A stretch of DNA of 64,000 nucleotides from Agelaius tricolor (taxonomy: Eukaryota > Chordata > Aves > Passeriformes > Icteridae), in NCBI GenBank assembly GCA_023055355.1, contig JALJCS010000056.1, positions 124,001 through 188,000 on the forward strand, given 5' to 3'. Under the pieces are notes generated by a model. That model saw nothing but the letters and a program-made list of their open reading frames with translations. It did no database searches and was not told the DNA's origin. Positions 53,741-63,884 of the stretch are shown one piece after another (the stretch's first letter is position 1; every line of letters begins with the position of its first letter). The translations under genes and the position numbers were made by a program.

Positions 53741-54900
53741 ATGACAATGGTTTTTTATAAGGGTGAAGTCATGAGCTTCATGATGCTCATGCTTGCATCT
53801 GTTGCTTTAAGCAATGGAGCAAATCTACCTGTCAGTCAGCCAAAACAAAATGTTTGGGAAACGTTAGCCCGGGCAGCAAATTTAGAAAGTATCTGCCTGA
53901 CACATTCGAAACCAGGGAAACCATTCACAGCATGCATGGTTGGGTTGCCAGTGGACGAATGGCCAATTCCAGGGCATCCTCCAATGGAGATTTCGCAGGT
54001 CATCAAAGATCCTGTGAATGAATGGTGTGCTTGGACACATCTTTTACCTGTGGCTTCTACCGAACCGCAGGAATTGGAAATTTTCGGGTCCACAACAATG
54101 GAGCTGTGCATGAAATTCGAAATTTCGAATGTGTCGAGGACAAACAACAGCATTGATGTCACACCAAATCATAAATATTATAGAAACGCATCAGCTTGGT
54201 GCAATCACACCGTGACGACAGCCAAAGGATCAATCCAGGTCCCAGTGCAATTGCCACGTGGGTTGTTTTTAATTTGTGGGGACAGAATTTGGCACGGCAT
54301 TCCTGCAAATGCCAAGGGAGGTCCATGCAGCATTGGGAGGATTTCGATGTTATCACCAGATTTGAAAGTATTGAGAGAGCAAAAACACAAAGAAAAAAGG
54401 TCCTTGCAACATTACAGTACAGACTGTGATGATGAAGTGTACACCTGGGACGAGGCAAGGAGAATTGCGGCAGCAATTTTCTCACCTCAGACAGCGTCGG
54501 GGGTGGCCTTGACTCAACTGGACCACATGGGTTGTTGGTTGAGCAAGCATGCTCAATCAGTCTCTCTCGAATTGAGTGATATTTAAAAGACATAAGCAGT
54601 GTGAGAGAGGCAACCCTTCAAAATAGGGCAGCAATCGATTATCTATTGCTTGCTCATGGACATGGATGTGAAGAGTTTGAGGGAATGTGCTGCATGAATC
54701 TCTCAGATCATTCGAGATCAATTCATGAAAGTATTCAAAATATAAAAGACAGTATAAAGAAACTAGGCGAAATCACTGGGTAATGGATTGATGATGTGGC
54801 AGGATTTTTTGATCTTTCTCCCTTATGGAGAGGGTTTTTAAAAATGGGATTTTATATTTTAATAATACTCTTAGTCCTCATGCATCTTTTTATGTGTGAG
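53741..54900 (+). pseudogene. env: P4 env, alpharetrovirus-like
   Basis: ATG 53741 starts a signal-like segment (MSFMMLMLASVALSNG). SU is about 215 residues with several glycosylation sites and ends at a furin-like KEKRS, shorter than SU of avian leukosis viruses. In TM, the ectodomain start has internal cysteines, then [18 protein letters not shown] and a CX6CC (CEEFEGMCC), nearly the same text as in avian leukosis virus TM. The membrane span is near 54845-54895. Breaks: a frameshift at about 54585 (TAA 54584-54586) and TAA 54781-54783. So the Env lineage differs from that of P1. Confidence 0.82.
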
Positions 54901-54945
54901 ACGTGTCATGAGTCAAGTTGCCAAAGAAGTCTTCTTGGTGCAAAC

Positions 54946-54957
54946 AGAAGGGGGAGA
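54946..54957 (+). other. P4 polypurine tract
   Basis: AGAAGGGGGAGA directly before the LTR start TGTGGGATC. Confidence 0.85.
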
Positions 54958-55579
54958 TGTGGGATCTCAGCACATCGTTCCCGATGTCCAGAGATGCCAG
55001 GAGAACCCTTGGGGGGGTCTCGAAAATCCTGGAATGTTGCCAAGAGTGTTTGGTGGCTTGATTTTGATCCATCCACAGAAGTAACAAGAGTTTGAGGACA
55101 TGAGAATCACTTTAGAGTGAAGGGTGTAAAAGGGACACATTTAGAGGGTGAAATATAAACTTTAAGGTTTTTGGTACAGGGGGGTTATGGAGACAAGATG
55201 GAGGGATCAGGGCATGTCTCGTCCTTCTTCTTTCTTCTTCTTGTCCTCCATCTCCTGTGGTGATGTTGGCACTTGGGGATTGGTTTATGGTGAAGGTGCA
55301 CTTGCTAACATGGGTGAAAAGTATTGGAAAATAAAGGTAAATATTATGTACGTAGATTTTAGTATAAAAAGACATGACCACCCTGTGGGTGGTCAGAGAG
55401 TGCCTGTGACTGCTTGCAGATCAGACCTCTGTTGGGCAGACAGAAAATTTTGTAGATAAGAAATAATAAACAATCTGAAGACCGAAAAGCTGAAGAGTCC
55501 AGACTCGTCCTTTGAATCGCGTGCCACCCAAGAACCACTCTACCCGTGTCGGGGCAGAGACAGACAGCCGAACCCGACA
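54958..55579 (+). mobile_element. P4 3' LTR
   Basis: 622 bp. It differs from the 5' LTR near 55380-55386 (two sites), 55507 and 55519, and in the first base. It ends CCGACA, followed by GGGGGG. Confidence 0.92.
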
Positions 55580-55726
55580 GGGGGGCAAACTTGGAGTAAA
55601 TGACTTAATTACCTGAAGCTGTAATTGGACAATTAACCTCTGATATGCAAATAGACCAAAATTATATCTGTTTGAAAAACTCTTGATTGTCGTCCATCTT
55701 GGGTGGTAGTCTCTGTGAGAATCCTT
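55580..55726 (+). other. Flank of P4, possible LTR start
   Basis: After the G6 duplication the text AAACTTGGAGTAAATG continues. Together with the bases left of P4 it may be the polypurine tract and U3 start of R5's own 3' LTR. No poly(A) signal before the next LTR. Confidence 0.3.
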
Positions 55727-56395
55727 GTCATGGTTTGACGCTGGTGCAATGCCAGTGCCCCCATGAAAATATATTCTCCCTAGTGTCTGCTGTGAGATGT
55801 GACCAGAAATAGAGCAAAGCAGGCTCCAACTTAGGAATACGGGGAAAAAAACTTTATTAACTTACAATATGTAAAAGAAATACACACACAGAACTCAGAA
55901 TGAAAACCTTCCAAAAACATTCCTCCTCCCCCCATCAAATCTCCAACACAGCACAGTGAGACAAAACCTTGGATTCTCAATCAAGTTACCATCCCTCAGG
56001 TAATCAACTCTCAGTTCATCACCACCCTTCAGATAATCAACTCTCAGTTCATCAAGAAGAGAGGAGTCCCTCTTGTACCATAGGTTTCCCCAGGAAACAC
56101 AGTTGAAACCTCTTGTGTTTCCATGTCACATGTGGCACCACCCGGAGAACATTTGCCATCGTGACATCTTCCTTCCATGTCCAGTGGTCTCACCACTGCA
56201 CATGGACCAGGGCTGCTTCTAGGGTTCCCCTTTTAAGGATGCTTTGCCCAGTTTCAAAAAAAGCAACAGTCTCTCACTTTTGGGACACCAGTCCCCCCCC
56301 CAAATTCACCACATGGGGCCGAGGAGTCTTGGGAACAGAGATCTTCTTCACTGAAGACAGGGGGCACCACCCTCCTCATCTGTCTCTGTTCATGC
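55727..56395 (-). mobile_element. LTR-H, ERVL-type, minus copy
   Basis: Starts TGTCATGGTTTGACGCTGG and has GCCAGTGCCCCCATGAAAA, a text I know from abundant songbird ERVL LTRs. A reverse-strand poly(A)-like TTTATT occurs near 55855. It ends at LTR-E of P5. Confidence 0.62.
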
Positions 56396-56804
56396 TGAGA
56401 CAGAGTAAAAATTCCCCAGAGTAGAAATCAATTTTGATTTAGGTGAAATGTACATCTTTTAGTCTGTGTAGCCTGACTGCAAGGCCTAGGGTCAAGGGAA
56501 ACTGCGTCAATGGAGGATAGAGATAAGGGGGGGGGGCAACGACACAGAGGGTGATAAAGAGAGACAGAAAGAGGCAAATGTCATGCGAAATTCGTAAAAA
56601 TGGATATGTATGAACCTATTGTGAAACTTTATGCATATGTATTTGAGAGGGGGATAAAAAGGGACTGGAAGTTTCCAGACGTACACATGCCTTTTAAGGA
56701 GAGTAATCTCCGCATGTGTCCAGCCCAGAGCTGTAATAAACATAACCGGCTTTACAACTTTCACAAAGTTGTAGAGTTTTTTCTTTCTCTTTCTCCGCAA
56801 AACA
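56396..56804 (+). mobile_element. P5 5' LTR (LTR-E)
   Basis: 409 bp, TGAGACAGAG to CGCAAAACA. TATA box GGATAAAAAGG near 56650, AATAAA near 56734. Same family as 15893 (minus) and 61808 (plus). TTCTGGCTAAGCCAGG follows where a primer site is expected; I do not recognise the tRNA. Confidence 0.82.
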
Positions 56805-57132
56805 TTCTGGCTAAGCCAGGCAGGAGGAACTGTCTCTGTCCCAGCAGAGGCAGGGGAGAACAGACAGACTCCTAGGCGCACCCCAGGATTTTCCTGGAGG
56901 GGCTCTGCTTGTCTCGGCTTGCTTCCTGCGAGGACAGACAAGGACCTGCTGGCCTGTGGAGGATACGGTATGTATTGAGGGACCCCCGGGGAAAAAGAGA
57001 GATAGGATGGCTGAGTAAGTCACTCAGAGATGTCTGAGTGCTTGGCCTGTGGTTGTAGCCAATAGAGCGGCTAAAGGGGGGTTCACTGCCTGATAGAGCA
57101 GCCGCTAGCAACCCTGGGGGTGGGTCGAGTGA

Positions 57133-57170
<38 letters not shown>

Positions 57171-57427
57171 TGTACGGACACTATATCTATTGTATGGTTA
57201 ATGCATTGTGTGGTTAGTGCATTGTGTTTGTAATTGTGCAAGTGTATAAGTGCATGGTGCAGGGGGGTTTCTACCCGTGACTGGAGGGGCCGAGTTAGGC
57301 CTGAGGCACTGGCCGGGGCAGGCTGCAGGGGCAGGGAGCGCCCGGGAGAGAAATAGAGCAAGTAGTGGAGAAGCGTGGGTGAGGACGTTCATTGAGCAAA
57401 GGTGGTGAATTGTGGTGTATATTGTGC
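56805..57427 (+). other. P5 leader
   Basis: About 620 bp. A splice-donor-like ATACGGTATGTAT (GT at 56969) is conserved in P6 (GT at 62413). A (TG)17 tract lies at 57136-57169. GAGGCCTGAGGCAC-like text near 57295 is shared with P6 near 62790, so the leader is long in both copies. Confidence 0.65.
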
Positions 57428-57967
57428 ATGCTTTCACCGTGGCTAGACGAACCCAAGAGGGTTCCTCTGCCCTGGTGGTTTGGACTCGACCCCTGTGAGT
57501 TTGTGAATCCTGTGAATTGTTGGATAGATAGAGGAGACGAACAAGGTCATTTAGAGAGGCTTTACTGGACTTCAGCTGGTATTACAGTAAGTCTGGACTG
57601 GGAACAACCTGCCGTAGGGGATTTAGAGTTCCCTGTAATAAATGGAATAGCCTGCCTCTGCGGACAATTCCTGAGAGCCTTTGGTGCATCAAGAGGCTGG
57701 CACACTGTGTGGGTATTATTGACGTGTGGAGTTTATGAGAGATGTTGGTATTGCTGTTCTAATAAGCGCCAGGGCATATGCCCGGAGTGTAAATTAAAGT
57801 TTCCTGATCAAGCTGATTCAGAACCTAAGATCTTAAAGCTTGTGTGTGGGAAATCACATCTGATACCTGCCACCTGGAGTTGTGTGTGGGAGGACCGGGA
57901 AACTACTGTGAAGCTCTGTGAAGAGAGGTTTGGGTGGAAGCGAGATAGGGCAAGGAGAAGGAGATAA
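57428..57967 (+). CDS. P5 pre-gag ORF, cysteine- and tryptophan-rich
   Basis: ATG 57428 to TAA 57965-57967, 179 codons. The TAA shares its last A with the gag ATG (TAATG), and the ORF is +1 to gag, so it is not an N-terminal extension of Gag. Trp-rich N-terminal part (LPWWFGLDP); centre with paired cysteines RCWYCCSNKRQGICPEC, a CXXC-X8-CXXC layout that could bind zinc; basic C-terminus (KRDRARRRR). No signal peptide or membrane span. P6 carries the same text in decayed form; in one stretch 26 of 34 residues agree by eye. I do not recognise the family. Pre-gag ORFs have been described in some class I ERV groups; whether this one is related is unknown. Confidence 0.6.
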   Translation: MLSPWLDEPKRVPLPWWFGLDPCEFVNPVNCWIDRGDEQGHLERLYWTSAGITVSLDWEQPAVGDLEFPVINGIACLCGQFLRAFGASRGWHTVWVLLTCGVYERCWYCCSNKRQGICPECKLKFPDQADSEPKILKLVCGKSHLIPATWSCVWEDRETTVKLCEERFGWKRDRARRRR

Positions 57968-59481
57968 TGGGAACTAACCAGAGCAAGGAAGTTCCTCGGG
58001 CTAGCACCTTGGGGTGCATCTTGGCCCACTGGAAGGAAGTCACCAGTAGGGGGGGCTCTGAGAATAAAAAAGATCTAATCCAATACTGCACACGCTGGTG
58101 GCCATTGTACAGGTTAGAGGATGGAGCGAAGTGGCCGCCCACTGGAACCTTAGATTATAATACCTTACTGCAGTTAATGTTGTTTTTGAGACGGGAAGGT
58201 AAATGGGATGAGGTTTCTTATGCTGATATGTTTTTTGTTTTAAGAAATCACCAAGAATGGCAAAGGGGCTGTGGGATCAGACCGCCCTCAGATCCACTGG
58301 TCTTGGCCCTTGAAAAGGAAAACAAGGCAAAGAGAGGGCAAATCAAACGTTGTTGTTCAGCATGTAGTATAGGACAACGGTGTATGAGATCAGATAAAGT
58401 TTATCATTCTGAGGAGAAAGAACGAGATACATTTGAGTGGATGAAAGCTCCTCCTAGGAGGAGGAGGGAGGTTGAGGATGAGGATGAAGAGGAAGGGAAC
58501 TTCCCCAAAAAGGAGGAGGACTCAGGCTGGGAAGGCACATCCACTAGAGTCCAATTCCCCCCTGAAAGTCCAGTTGCATCTAGAACTAGGAGGCAAGCAG
58601 TCTTACAGGCCCCTCTGTGAGAGGCAGTGGGACCAGAAGAAGGGAGATTAATGATTAAAGTGCCATTTACCACTCTTGATTTAGAGGCATGGGAAAGGAT
58701 TGCTAGGAGTTATCGTATCGATCCGATACTTACTGCCAAACGTCTACGATATGTTATCAAGCAACACAATCCAGATTGGGCCGACATCCAGTTACTACGG
58801 GATGCTTTCACTCAAACAGAAAAACAGCTGATCTTAAAGACAGCAGGGACTTTGGCAGAGGATTATTGCAAGAGCAAGCAGCTAGATGTAAAGGAATATT
58901 TCCCCCTCCAAGACCCAGAATGGGATCCTAATGTATCAGCAGAGGTAAAGAAATTAGAAGATTATCATGAGTGGATAGCAACAGGGGTAGAAAGAGCTAT
59001 TCCAAAAACCATAAATTGGTCTGCCTTATATTCCCTTAAGCAGGGGCCTTCTGAGACTCCATCTGAGTTTTTAGAGTGTTTAAGGGATGCTATGCGTCAT
59101 CATACGTCATTGGATCCGGGATCTGAGATAGGGATGAATCAACTAGTTAATTCATTTTTGGGGCAGTCTGCTGGAGATATTAGATGTAAACTTCAGAAAA
59201 TTTGGGGACTGAAAGGGAGAAATCTCGAAGTCTTGCTAGAGGAAGCCTGGAGGGTATTTAGTAACTGGGAAGAAGGATATAAACAAGGAATGTAAAAGTT
59301 GGTGGCAGTGGTACAGGAGGAAAGGCAAAGAAAATGTAACCAGGGACCATCCAGACAAGGACCACCTCGCCTGGGCAGAAACCAGTGTGCAATCTGCAAA
59401 AGAACTGGTCACTGGAAAGATCAATGCCCAGAACGGAGACAACGTGACCAAGAAGTGGCTACACACGTACAAAACAACTGA
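57967..59481 (+). pseudogene. gag: P5 gag
   Basis: ATG 57967 gives MGTNQSKE, a myristoylation-type matrix start. Matrix ends in an acidic, Pro/Arg stretch (EVEDEDEEEGNFPKKEED). TGA at 58618-58620 and TAA at 59293-59295 interrupt an otherwise single frame. Capsid has LYSLKQGPSETPSEFLECL as the major homology region. Nucleocapsid has one complete CCHC knuckle, CAICKRTGHWKDQC, as in gamma Gag. The frame ends at TGA 59479-59481, after which pro continues without a frame change. Confidence 0.85.
59479..59481 (+). promoter_or_regulatory. P5 gag/pol readthrough UGA
   Basis: TGA between nucleocapsid and protease, with the same frame open on both sides, followed by GGAGGACCGGGGG. In murine leukaemia viruses a UAG with a GGAGG-containing 3' context and a pseudoknot is read through. 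The position and context fit that role, with UGA as the stop. Confidence 0.65.
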
Positions 59482-61165
59482 GGAGGACCGGGGGATTCAG
59501 CCCCAGCGGATCCACTGGTTATAACAATGAGGCTGGGGGAAGAAGCGAAAAGGGTGGAATTCTTGGTTGATACAGGGGCTACATATTCAGTTTTAAATAA
59601 AGCTTTAGTACCTGTGGAAAATGATTATGATGTAGTGCGAGGGGCAACTGGCCAGTCTGAAAGGGCATATTTTTGCAAACCTTTGAGGTATCAATTGGGA
59701 AAACAATGGGGTATTCAGAAATTCTTGCACATGCCCAATTCACCAAAGGCACTTTTAGGCAGAGATTTATTGGAGCAGTTACAAGCAACCATTACATTCA
59801 AAAATGGAGAGGTTACTCTGGAGGTGAACAACCAAAAGTACATAGAGGTATTAAGTTTAACCTTAACAGCTATTGAAATCAAGGAAGAAATTGATGAAGA
59901 GATACTAAGTCAAGTATTTCCCGGGGTATGGGCCTCTGATGTACCAGGGAGGGTGAAAAACGCCTCCCCTATAGTAATTAAACTCAAGGAGGGGACACAA
60001 CCAGTGAGAATTAAGCAGTACCCCCTAAAGAAAGAGGAAAGGGAAGGAATCAGCCCAATAATTGAAAATTTTCTGCGGTTAGGGTTACTGAAAGAATGCC
60101 AATCTGATTTCAATACTCCCATTTTACCTGTTCAGAAATCTGATGGGTCATACTGGATAGTACAGGATTTGAGGGATGTCAATAAAGTAACAGAAGATTT
60201 TTATCCAGTGGTAGCCAATCCATATACTTTATTAACTTGTCTAACACCTAAGCTAACCTGGTTTACTCTTTTAGATCTAAAAGATGCCTTCTTTTGCCTC
60301 CCCATCCACGAAGCCAACCAGAAAATTCTTGCATTCGAATGGGAAAGCCCTAAAAGTGGGCGCAAAACCCAGCTCACATGGTCGAGATGGCCCCAAGGCT
60401 TCAAAAATTCCCCCACTCTGTTTGGGGAGCAACTTGCAAAAGATCTGGAGTCCTGGGAAGCTCCACAGGAAGAAGGAAGGCTTTTGCAGTACGAAGATGA
60501 TCTTCTAGTAGCCACTCAGACAAAGAAAGCATGTGTAGCCTAGACGGTAAGCCTTTTGAATTTCCTAGGACTCCAAGGACACAGAGTATCAAAGAAAAAG
60601 GCACAGGCAGTGAAACAGAAAGTAATCTACCTGGGGTATGAGGTGAGTGCTGGGCAATGGACTTTAGGGCAGGCTTGCAAGGAAGCCATGTGCCAAACCC
60701 CAAAACCCCAGACAATAAACTCTGAACCTTCTTACGCATGGCAGGGTGGTGCTGGCTGTGGGTTTATAATTATGGACTGCTCGTAAGACCCCTCTATGCT
60801 CTTATTGCCAATGGAAACAGAGATCTCCAGTGGACAAAAGAAGCCACACAGGCCTTTCACCAGTTAAAGAGTGCCCTCATGTCAGCTCCAGCTTTGGGAC
60901 TTCCAGATGTAAGTAAACCCTTCTTTCTATTTTCCCATGAAAGACAGAGAATTGCCTTGGGAATACTGGCTCAGGACTTGGGTCCATACCAGAAAGCGGT
61001 TGCTTACTTCTCCAAGCAACTAGATGCAACAGCCAAAGGATGGCCAGGTTGCCTCAGAGCTGTAGCAGCAGTCGTGCTGAATATTCAAGAGGCACGCAAG
61101 TTTACCCTTGGACAAAAAATGACAGTGCTAGTGTCCCACACAGTTTCCGCAGTACTGGAAGTAAA
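59482..61165 (+). pseudogene. pol: P5 pro-pol (protease, RT, connection)
   Basis: Protease: FLVDTGATYSVLN, then ALLGRDLLEQL. RT: FNTPILPVQKSDGSYWIVQD, LLDLKDAFFCLPI, RWPQGFKNSPTLFGEQL and a catalytic box YEDDLL where gamma RTs have YVDDLL. TAG at 60541-60543 ends the first open frame of about 340 codons. After a frameshift near 60740 the thumb and connection continue (LQWTKEATQAFHQLKSALMS, VAYFSKQLDATAKGWPGCL) and break off near 61165. RNase H and integrase are absent. Confidence 0.83.
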
Positions 61166-61807
61166 GGGTTCTGTCCATGGCTATACAAGAAAAGTCTAGC
61201 CAAAGGCCACTCCATCATCTCCTCCCATCTAGGATTCTTCTCAACTTCTTCTGACATCTTTCACTTTCACGAACTTTCCTCACACTTGCCCATTTCCTTC
61301 TATTTCATCTTTATCTCTCTTCTTATTCAGATCCAGGAGGATCAGTATTTGTAAGGTTTCCATCATCCAAGAAAAGGAGTAAAATCTTGGGCTCTGCCTG
61401 CCCAGAATTCCCACAACTGCCGAACCCTCCCCTTCTCCTTCTTGGCCAGCCATGCTGCCAGCACATGACATCAAATTTCAAGGTGGCACAGGCACGGGCT
61501 CTATCCCTCTCTCTCTCTCCTGGGGGCGGGGCTGCCCGATACCTCTCAGCGTTCCTCTACCCTTCCATCCTGCAGGGGCCTTCACCCCCCTTCTCTGTCC
61601 AAGGCTCCGGCCTGGGTGCAGGCCGCATGGCTTCCCCTCCCCCACCCAGGCCTCAGCTGGGCAGGGAGGGGAGGTCTGACTTCTTTCACCCATCAGAACC
61701 AAGAGAAAGTTCCCCTGGGAGTTCTATGCTTTAAACCCCCTGTGTTCTCAGAGGGATGTCCATGTCCTCAGTGGCTACACCAGGTGCCAATATTCAAATC
61801 TCAGCAC
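61166..61807 (-). mobile_element. LTR-H-like sequence, minus, incomplete
   Basis: CTCCTCCCATCTAGGATTC near 61216 parallels 20170-20200. The right end (GTGTTCTCAGAGGGATG, 61743) recalls ERVL LTR text in songbirds. 61400-61720 is GC-rich, with no real ORF. Borders are inferred from where P5 stops and LTR-E starts. Confidence 0.4.
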
Positions 61808-62251
61808 TGAGGCAGAGTAGAAATTTTCTAGAGAAGAAATCCATTTTGATTTAGGTGGAATGTACATCTTTGAGTTAAGTCTGTAGCTTGCTGTTTAGCC
61901 TGACTGCCTGTTCTCCCAAAAAGCCTATGCTTAGAAAGACTGCTTCAGCCGAAAGACAAGAGATAAGGGGGAAGGGGAAGAGCAGACAAAGCAAAGCAAT
62001 CTGACCCAAAAGTTCTTTCTGATAAAGAAAAATTAGCAGCAAGTGTCGCTTGAAATCAGTAGAATGAATGTGTATGAACCTATTGTGAAATTGCATGCAT
62101 ATGTATTTAAGAGAGAGAGAAAAGAAGATCTGGAGTTCCCAGTACACGTCATTTTAAGAGAATAATTCCCACATGTGTCCAGCGCTGTAATAAACATACC
62201 AGCTGTACAAGTTTCACAAAACTTGTAGAGTTTGTTTGCTTCCACAAATCA
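61808..62251 (+). mobile_element. P6 5' LTR (LTR-E)
   Basis: 444 bp, TGAGGCAGAG to ACAAATCA. AATAAA near 62189. TTTTGGCGAGCCAGCAGCC follows as the primer-site region, cognate to P5's TTCTGGCTAAGCCAGG and better preserved; tRNA not assigned. Confidence 0.8.
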
Positions 62252-63479
62252 TTTTGGCGAGCCAGCAGCCAGGAGACCGTCTCTGTCCTCGCAGGGGCGG
62301 AGGGGAAGACGGACCTCCTGAGGTGCACCCCGAGATTTTCCCGAAGCTCTGCTCGTCTCAGCTTGCCTTTTGCGGAGTCAGAGAAAGACCTGCTTCTGTG
62401 TGGAAAGATACGGTATGTATATCAAAAGGCACCGTGGGGGGGGGGGGGGGGGGGGGGGGGAGAGATAAGACTGCTGAGTAAGTCTGAGTAAGTCACTCAG
62501 AGACATCTGAGTAAGACATTCCTGTACAGGCAGACTGGCCGATGGAGGGGCTGGACTAGAAATGGAAGTTCACTGTTTGATTGAGCAACCGCTAGCGACA
62601 CTGGGAGTGGGTCAAGTGAACCCATGTGTGTTTGTAGTGTCCAGACATTGTATAGTTAATGCATTGTGTAGTTAATGTGTTTGTAATTGTGTGAGTGTGT
62701 AGTGTATGAAAGAGAGAGCAAACGAGTGTACCCGTGGCACGGGGAGGGGGGGGAGGAGTTCTACCCGCTTCTGAAGCAGCCGAGTGAGGCCTGAGGCACC
62801 GGCTAGGGCAGGCTGTGGAAGCAAGGAGTACCCTGCGGAGAGGTGGAACAAGAGGAGAAATGGGAGTGAAGACATTTATTGTGTTTAAAATTGGTGATTT
62901 GTGTAGATTGTGCACATTTTAACCATGACGGTGAGCTAAGGAAGTTCCTCTGCCCTAGTAGTTTGGACTTGATCCCTAGGATTTTACTCTGTGCTGTTAT
63001 TTGGATTGTGTCCAGAGTGTGTGAGGACCAGAGGAAGCTGGGGTAGGTAAATGCGTACATATTGTATGCTGTGTTGTGTTGAGAAAAGTGGGCACTTTGA
63101 GAGATACCCCTTTCCCGGTGAGTTTGTGTGGTTCCTCCCCTGCATTGTGGTAATTTGATTCTCAAGATTGTATGGTTGTGTTTGTAGAGATTTTAAGATT
63201 TTGTTTGCAACAAGTGTAACATTTTACACAGAAGAACTACAGCATGGTGATTTATGTTTAACTGTAGTAAAACGAATTCCAGGAATTCCCCCCCCTCCCC
63301 CCCCCCCCCAGCAATTCAAGCCCTGACTCACGTGAATTTGAGATAAGAGAGAGAGGTGGGGTGTGTGTAGAGTTTTTGCTGTAACAAGCACAGCCTTTTG
63401 CAAGACAGTAAAGTGAGTGTCAGTAGAAACAATGCTTTAATTAGATTGTGCGAGAAGAGAACTAAAAAAGACTGAGATT
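62252..63479 (+). other. P6 leader
   Basis: Splice-donor-like ATACGGTATGTAT at 62409-62421. A 25-base G run at 62436-62460 and a C-rich run near 63291-63309. About 500 bp (62950-63480) have no counterpart in P5 and hold nothing I recognise. Confidence 0.55.
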
Positions 63480-63884
63480 TTGTTAAACAGAGTTTAGATC
63501 GAAGAGACGAATGAGTTTATGGGACTTCAGCTGGTAATATAGTAAGTCTGGACTGAAAACAACTTGCCATAGAGTTTAAGTGATAAACGCTGAAGTGATA
63601 AATGGAATAGCCTGCAGGCAATTCCCAAAAGCTTTTGGTGCATTAAGAAGCCGGCACCTTGTGTGCAAAGCAGAGTTTTTGAGAGGCACTGGTATTGCTG
63701 TTCTATGCCTCAAGTGTAAATTGAAAGTTCCTGATCAAGCCAATTCAGAACCTGCGATCTTAAAGCTTATGTGTGGAGGATCACATCTGATACCTGCCAC
63801 CTGGAGGTCTGTGTGTGAGAAAAACTGAGAAAAGACACTGTGAGGCTTAGGTGGAAACAAGATAGTATAAAGAGAAAGAGATAA
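63480..63884 (+). pseudogene. P6 pre-gag ORF, decayed
   Basis: Parallels P5 57540-57967. NGIACRQFPKAFGALRS, then CLKCKLKVPDQANSEP and GGSHLIPATWR are readable; TGA at 63826-63828 and indels break the frame, and the first CXXC of the P5 pair is lost. The TAATG stop/start overlap with gag is still present at 63882-63886. Confidence 0.65.

Larger units (their letters stand above)
47916..55579 (+). mobile_element. Provirus P4, complete ends, internal deletion
   Basis: Two 622-bp LTRs (47916-48537, 54958-55579) with four internal differences, all transitions, plus a first-base change. GGGGGG lies at 47910-47915 and 55580-55585 as a 6-bp duplication. tRNA-Asn primer site, leader, gag, RT connection-RNase H-integrase, alpha-type env, polypurine tract. 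Nucleocapsid, protease and most of RT are deleted, so it cannot replicate alone. The low LTR divergence makes it the youngest datable element here. Confidence 0.93.
56396..61165 (+). mobile_element. Provirus P5 (gamma-like) with a pre-gag ORF
   Basis: 5' LTR-E, leader with splice donor and a (TG)n tract, a cysteine-rich ORF, gag, pro-pol in the gag frame after a UGA, RT cut in the RNase H region. The 3' part including integrase, env and 3' LTR is missing; LTR-H-like text follows. P6 begins 640 bp further on. Confidence 0.85.

Noticed and set aside
57136..57169. (TG)n tract as a functional element
   Set aside because: Ordinary dinucleotide microsatellite in the P5 leader; not present in P6.
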